From contig MCGO01000174.1 of assembly GCA_002104985.1 (NCBI GenBank), positions 16,070 through 80,069 of the forward strand: 64,000 nucleotides of DNA, given 5' to 3'. The notes under the pieces are model-generated. The model was not told the origin of the DNA. It worked only from the letters and a program-made list of their open reading frames with translations, and did no database searches. The translations under genes were made by a program, and so were the position numbers. Below, one piece after another: positions 58,899-64,000 of the stretch; the first letter of the stretch is position 1; each line of letters starts with the position of its first letter. Origin of the DNA: Rhizoclosmatium globosum. Its lineage: Eukaryota > Chytridiomycota > Chytridiomycetes > Chytridiales > Chytriomycetaceae.

Positions 58899-60161
58899 CG
58901 CTGCCGCAGTCTCCAACTCCATTCATGACTTGCAAACTCACCTTACAACACTTCTCACTCAACTCAAAACAAACTCCTTTGGTCTGTTGTCTCAAAAACG
59001 GCCAAGTGCTGTCAAGAACCTTGACTCCTTGCTCTCCGTGCTTGTTGAAACTTGGCCTGATATCGCGCGTGGATATGCCACACCGGAAGTCACCAAATCG
59101 CAAGACTTAAAACCAATTTTGGAAGGATATATGAATGGATGGTGGCGAGATGAGTATCGGCCAGATGTTTCTGCTCTAGCCGCGTGGTATCATCGCAACT
59201 CAAACTGGTCTAAAGAAATTGCGACACAGAAAATGTGCAACGTTGTATTGCCGTATTTGAGAGTGCTGGATTTTTCCCAGTTATGAAACCTGTGTCCAGA
59301 GTGGCGGTGACTAGGAGGGACGGCAGCCCCAGTGGCTCAAGGGGCGTCATTGTCGAGAACTGTGACACCAGTGCGGGGGTTGGAAGCTGTAGAAGGAGGA
59401 ATCATTGGCAAGGTTGTTCTCGAAAAGACAGAGTTTGGGTCGACCTAGTTCGAGTTGTGTGGAGTGATCGGGGTATGAACTTGAATGTTCCTGAAAGGCT
59501 GGTTAGAGCCAGAGGAAATTTATTATTGCAGGCTGAGGAGGAGGATGACGATATAGTATTCAACGACGCTGACGAAGACGGGAATGATGACGAACCTATG
59601 CTGGCCACATCAAATTCTTTATTTCGTGACAAGCACCGAAAGAATTGGGTGGAAAAGGCACTGTTTCAACGAGCATGCCCACAAGTATTGGATGCGTGGA
59701 GACTAACCAAGTCAAACAAGGCAGCTGGAAGACGACCTGCCAAGAATCAAACAACGCCTCAGAGTATTTCAAAGAACCAGCCATCTGTCGCGTCCTTCTT
59801 TTTAAAACCGTCTCCTGCTCATGCTCCGAACTTCCCAACCGTTCAATCAACAATCACTCCTCAAACGGCTTCTAAAACTAAACCCAAATATTTTGTTAAC
59901 CTGTGCTCTGACGACGACGAAGTATCTCCAGGAGTATCTTCATCAACAAGCATGCTGAATCCTGCAAATGGCTTCGACTCTGACGAAGAAGAAACCCCAT
60001 CAGAACGCCGCAAACGATTGAAATCTGAATCTGACGCGTCGAATGGAACAAAGCCACCGCCAGCACCGAGAAAGAAGACAGCTTTCTATAAAAATATGGA
60101 AGAGATTGCAAGAAAGCCATTCCCGACTTCACCTAAGGGGAAATCCAGAAACTTATTTTAG
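58899..60161 (+). pseudogene. Truncated third copy of the GEN1/Yen1-like nuclease
   Basis: Homology to nuclease copy 2 starts abruptly at about 58899 (AAVSNSIHDLQTH), so the N- and I-regions with all but none of the catalytic acids are absent. The frame runs to about 59270 (NVVLPYLRV), where roughly 25 codons present in copy 2 are missing and the frame shifts. It resumes after 59430 (VDLVRVVWSDRGMNLNVPE) and ends identically to copy 2 (PTSPKGKSRNLF). The C-terminal part differs from copy 2 by few substitutions. It cannot make an active nuclease and marks one end of the inverted duplication. Confidence 0.88.
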
Positions 60162-62340
60162 CGTTGCTGTTTGTTGTAATTTACTTAATTTTCTTTCTTG
60201 GACGTCCGTATGAATAAACGTTTCTGAAGCATTCACGCTCTTGCAATCCATTTTTGGAACAAACTTTTGAAGATTTAGTGAGAAACTAACTGAATCATCC
60301 CGCCAAAGGCGAGACGCCACTTCAGCATAACTTCGGGCAGATGCGTATATTTGTCGCTGTATCAGTTGTAATGTATCCTGCTGTGGTGAAATTTGAACTT
60401 TATTCAGACCATTGGTTCTACGGGAGCGAGACTCATCAGTAAGGTAACCGTCTTTCTCTAGTCTATACAATTTAATTTAATGATAATTTCTTAATGAAGT
60501 GATTGCGCATAAGGCTTCTCGATTCATGAATGGGCTCTTTGACATTCTACATCACAATTCAACTTGGACTTCGAAAACGAAATTCTTCCGATTCAACAGA
60601 ATCTACACCGAAAAACGTGATCTATATTTTACTCAACCTGATAATCTTCATCTTGGAGTGATTCCAGGCCTGGAATATGATCTTGTGGACATTCACAGAA
60701 GATGGTTGCCTCAATTCGGATATGCATCCTATATACGATATACCCTTTATAGCACTCGCTTTTACATGTGACGAATTATCACAGAGGATCGGATTATACC
60801 ATGAACGTTCCTTGGAATCTCAATTGTTCCCGCTCAGCCAGCCACTTAATTACGTTAAGAATCGTAACCCATATATATCAAGTAGTACGTTCTTTAATTA
60901 TGCTGGGAGGATGTCGGTTGTTTGTGTTGTGATGCGACGTTCTCCATATCGGCAGAAGACGATGGAATCCCATGGCCTGTCGTATCTAAAACGACATCTA
61001 TATGCTCCCAAATATCTCTTAGTGGGTTTTATTATATATTTCATTCTTGTGGTACCGTGTGCAGCCGTAGAGCATACCATTCAAAGAGTTCTGAGCGTCA
61101 TGACAACTGATTCTCCGCTGATTCGTCTCCGAACCTTAGCAATAACGTATAAAAGAAGAGAAGTGAAGTGTTCGGCGCTATTGGGTCGATCTAGATGATG
61201 TTATGAGTTTGTTTGGCACGCCAAAGTCCACATCCAAGACGTGAACAACATCTGTCACTCAAATAACGTCATCCAAGTCATCTATGCGTATGAATGAAGC
61301 TCACGATAAACGCAGAGTATGATCGGAGGTGGCCCGCTCGAATCGAAGGAATCGTCGCCCAACAAACCCATCCGACGCCCCCTCATATCGAATCGGTTGA
61401 GACTGTAGAGCACGAATACACTATTAGAGATCTATGGCGAGGGATGCCGATGCAGGTACTGTTACGCTCGAAGATCTTGCCAAAGTTCGTGTTTTTGATA
61501 AAGTTGCCCAAACAGACCTGTCACGCCTAACTCCACGACGCCTCAACCTCCTTCATTTATATTTACACCATTCGACGCAGAATGAGATTCTGCATTGAAC
61601 ACGATACCGCATATACCAGTTTATTCCAAGGGGCCACCTGACAATTCTGACAAAACTTCAACAAACCGGAGTTTGAACTGCTCAGCTTAAAAGCGCGCGC
61701 ATTCCCACCAACTTTTCTCGTAATTTCTTTCCCAAAAATGCTCCTCCATCCCCTCTTCAAAACTACTGCTGCTACTACCACTACAACTCACCGCGCTACA
61801 ACTGCAACACGTTCGAACATTCGCCTCTCTGTGATAGGTTGGTGACTTCAGACGCGTCGGATGTCTGCCTGCTTCATTTAGCTTCCTCCTCGTTCTATCC
61901 CTCTGCCGTCCCCTCCGTCCCCTAAACATCTAAACTCAAATCCCTTATTCCTTCTTAGACTCTACCTATCACTGACACGCTCTCCCGCCGCATCTCCTTC
62001 AAACCTTTCGCCGCCTGACCTCATTTCCTCCAAGTCCCACGTCATCAGGCATCTTCTATCACTACTTCCATGGACCTTTACGCTTTAATACTTGCCGCCA
62101 CTTCCAGGATCTCTCTGCCTATCTCGCGCGCTACTGGTGGCTGGACACGCTGTATAAACCACCAGACGTTCTGCGGGACAATACACTTGTATCGCCACTT
62201 GTCGTTTCTGGTGCTGGGCAAATCCACTTCGACTCTTGTTCTTTGTAATGGAGTCAGGAGTAGTCGTTTGAGGCGACCACGGCGACTGGCAAGCTCCTTT
62301 TATGGAGGCGGTGAGTTATTCTTCATTTGATTCTATTATG
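58899..62340. repeat. Right arm of large inverted duplication
   Basis: Reverse complement of about 7672-11270. It contains the nuclease remnant, the repeat-borne frames at 60153-60470 (minus) and 60677-61198 (plus), and the block 61687-61929. The paired frame 60677-61198/8881-9357 stays open in both arms, but most of its differences change amino acids, which does not look like a constrained gene. No independent gene is called here. Confidence 0.9.
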
Positions 62341-63954
62341 TGAATACTGATCCCTTCAAACATATCCCAGGATCTTTCTGCCTATCTCGCGCGCTACTGG
62401 TGGCTGGACACGCTGTATAAACCACCAGACGTTCTGCGGGACAATACACTTGTATCGCCACTTGTCGTTTCTGGTGCTGGGCAAATCCACTTCGACTCTT
62501 GTTCTTTGTAATGGAGTCGGGAGTAGTCGTTTGAGGCGACCACGGCGACTGGCAAGCTCCTTTTATGGAGGCGGTGAGTTATTCTTTGTTTGTTTCTATT
62601 ATGTTGGTACTGATTCCCTTCAAACATATCCCAGGATCTCTCTACCTCTCTCGCGCGCTACTGGTGGCTGGACACGCTGTATAAACCACCAGACGTTCTG
62701 CGGGACAATACACTTGTATCGCCACTTGTCGTTTCTGGTGCTGGGCAAATCCACTTCGACTCTTGTTCTTTGTAATGGAGTCGGGAGTAGTCGTTTGAGG
62801 CGACCACGGCGACTGGCAAGCTCCTTTTATGGAGGCGGTGAGTTATTCTTTGTTTGTTTCTATTATGTTGGTACTGATTCCCTTCAAACATATCCCAGGA
62901 TCTCTCTACCTCTCTCGCGCGCTACTGGTGGCTGGACACGCTGTATAAACCACCAGACGTTCTGCGGGACAATACACTTGTATCGCCACTTGTCGTTTCT
63001 GGTGCTGGGCAAATCCACTTCGACTCTTGTTCTTTGTAATGGAGTCGGGAGTAGTCGTTTGAGGCGACCACGGCGACTGGCAAGCTCCTTTTATGGAGGC
63101 GGTGAGTTATTCTTTGTTTGTTTCTATTATGTTGGTACTGATTCCCTTCAAACATATCCCAAGATCTCTCTACCTCTCTCGCGCGCTACTGGTGGCTGGA
63201 CACGCTGTATAAACCACCAGACGTTCTGCGGGACAATACACTTGTATCGCCACTTGTCGTTTCTGGTGCTGGGCAAATCCACTTCGACTCTTGTTCTTTG
63301 TAATGGAGTCGGGAGTAGTCGTTTGAGGCGACCACGGCGACTGGCAAGCTCCTTTTATGGAGGCGGTGAGTTATTCTTTGTTTGTTTCTATTATGTTGGT
63401 ACTGATTCCCTTCAAACATATCCCAGGATCTCTCTACCTCTCTCGCGCGCTACTGGTGGCTGGACACGCTGTATAAACCACCAGACGTTCTGCGGGACAA
63501 TACACTTGTATCGCCACTTGTCGTTTCTGGTGCTGGGCAAATCCACTTCGACTCTTGTTCTTTGTAATGGAGTCGGGAGTAGTCGTTTGAGGCGACCACG
63601 GCGACTGGCAAGCTCCTTTTATGGAGGCGGTGAGTTATTCTTTGTTTGTTTCTATTATGTTGGTACTGATTCCCTTCAAACATATCCCAAGATCTCTCTA
63701 CCTCTCTCGCGCGCTACTGGTGGCTGGACACGCTGTATAAACCACCAGACGTTCTGCGGGACAATACACTTGTATCGCCACTTGTCGTTTCTGGTGCTGG
63801 GCAAATCCACTTCGACTCTTGTTCTTTGTAATGGAGTCGGGAGTAGTCGTTTGAGGCGACCACGGCGACTGGCAAGCTCCTTTTATGGAGGCGGTGAGTT
63901 ATTCTTTGTTTGTTTCTATTATGTTGGTACTGATTCCCTTCAAACATATCCCAG
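62108..63954. repeat. 264-bp tandem array, seven units, eighth interrupted
   Basis: Units begin GATCTCTCTACCTCTCTCGC at about 62108, 62371, 62635, 62899, 63163, 63427 and 63691. An eighth starts at 63955 and diverges after about 20 bp. The first two units differ slightly (CTGCCTATCTCG); later ones are almost identical. Each unit yields the same 77-residue minus-strand frame, a by-product of the array. On the plus strand each unit contains GGAGGCGGTGAGTTATT, then TACTGATTCCC, then CATATCCCAGGATC, i.e. a donor, branch-like and acceptor series spanning 61 nt and leaving a 203-nt exon-like block. The left arm holds a single unit. Confidence 0.93.
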
Positions 63955-64000
63955 GATCTCTCTACCTCTCCCGCGCGATTCTTGTTGTCATAACATCGTG

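Noticed and set aside
7672..62340. Giant Starship-type mobile element between the inverted arms
   Set aside because: No captain tyrosine recombinase was seen, and the interval holds ordinary housekeeping genes (DPM3, OPT, formin).
62394..63947. Six identical 77-residue minus-strand frames
   Set aside because: They are the same chance frame repeated by the 264-bp array, opposite to the strand with splice-like signals.
62108..63954. CRISPR array
   Set aside because: Whole 264-bp units are near identical with no short repeats separated by unique spacers, and the DNA is eukaryotic.

Overview
This window reads as nuclear DNA of a zoosporic (chytrid-like) fungus. Genes are compact and carry many short GT-AG introns, mostly 45-65 nt. 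Intergenic gaps fall to 44-65 bp. The cell-wall, secretory, splicing and mitochondrial genes are of fungal or opisthokont type. A TEX9-type coiled-coil gene, a family tied to centrioles and cilia, argues for a lineage that still builds a flagellum. The organism is inferred from gene content only.

Layout. 1-6.1 kb: the 3' part of a formin, a Rad2/XPG (GEN1-like) nuclease, and an asparagine-synthase-type ligase without a glutaminase domain. 6.1-7.7 kb: direct repeat arrays. 7.7-11.3 kb: left arm of a large inverted duplication, including most of a second XPG-type nuclease (9.9-12.5 kb). 12.6-22.7 kb: an SMPD4-like membrane protein, a small membrane protein, a 53-residue microprotein, two head-to-tail GT8 glycosyltransferase units that may be one gene, and DPM3. 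22.8-29 kb: a complete second formin of about 1369 residues, with TEX9 48 bp upstream. 29.3-31 kb: a secreted Ser/Thr-rich wall-type protein.

32.1-37.0 kb: a decayed pogo/Tigger-like DNA transposon of about 4.9 kb. Its roughly 300-bp terminal inverted repeats each carry an intron-containing tRNA-Ile(UAU)-like sequence, and each tRNA's oligo-T run falls at the element end. 37.5-46.3 kb: an unrecognised decayed gene and a HEATR5/Laa1 homolog broken by many single-base deletions, many of them in short homopolymers (pseudogene or consensus error). 46.3-58.7 kb: a single-pass surface protein, a divergent mitochondrial carrier, a low-complexity protein, a ZRSR2-type splicing factor divergent from a C2H2 protein, an OXLD1-type mitochondrial protein, an oligopeptide (OPT) transporter, and an unrecognised 174-residue protein. 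58.9-62.3 kb: the right arm of the inverted duplication, with a truncated third nuclease copy. 62.1-64 kb: a 264-bp tandem array.

The genes do not form one pathway. DPM3, the GT8 units, the Ser/Thr-rich wall protein and SMPD4 relate to secretion, glycosylation and membranes. The formins and TEX9 relate to cytoskeleton and flagellum. The most unusual items are the tRNA-bearing transposon ends and the tandem repeat units that each carry intron-like splice signals. Exon boundaries were read by hand from GT-AG signals and phase, and may be off by a few bases where noted.
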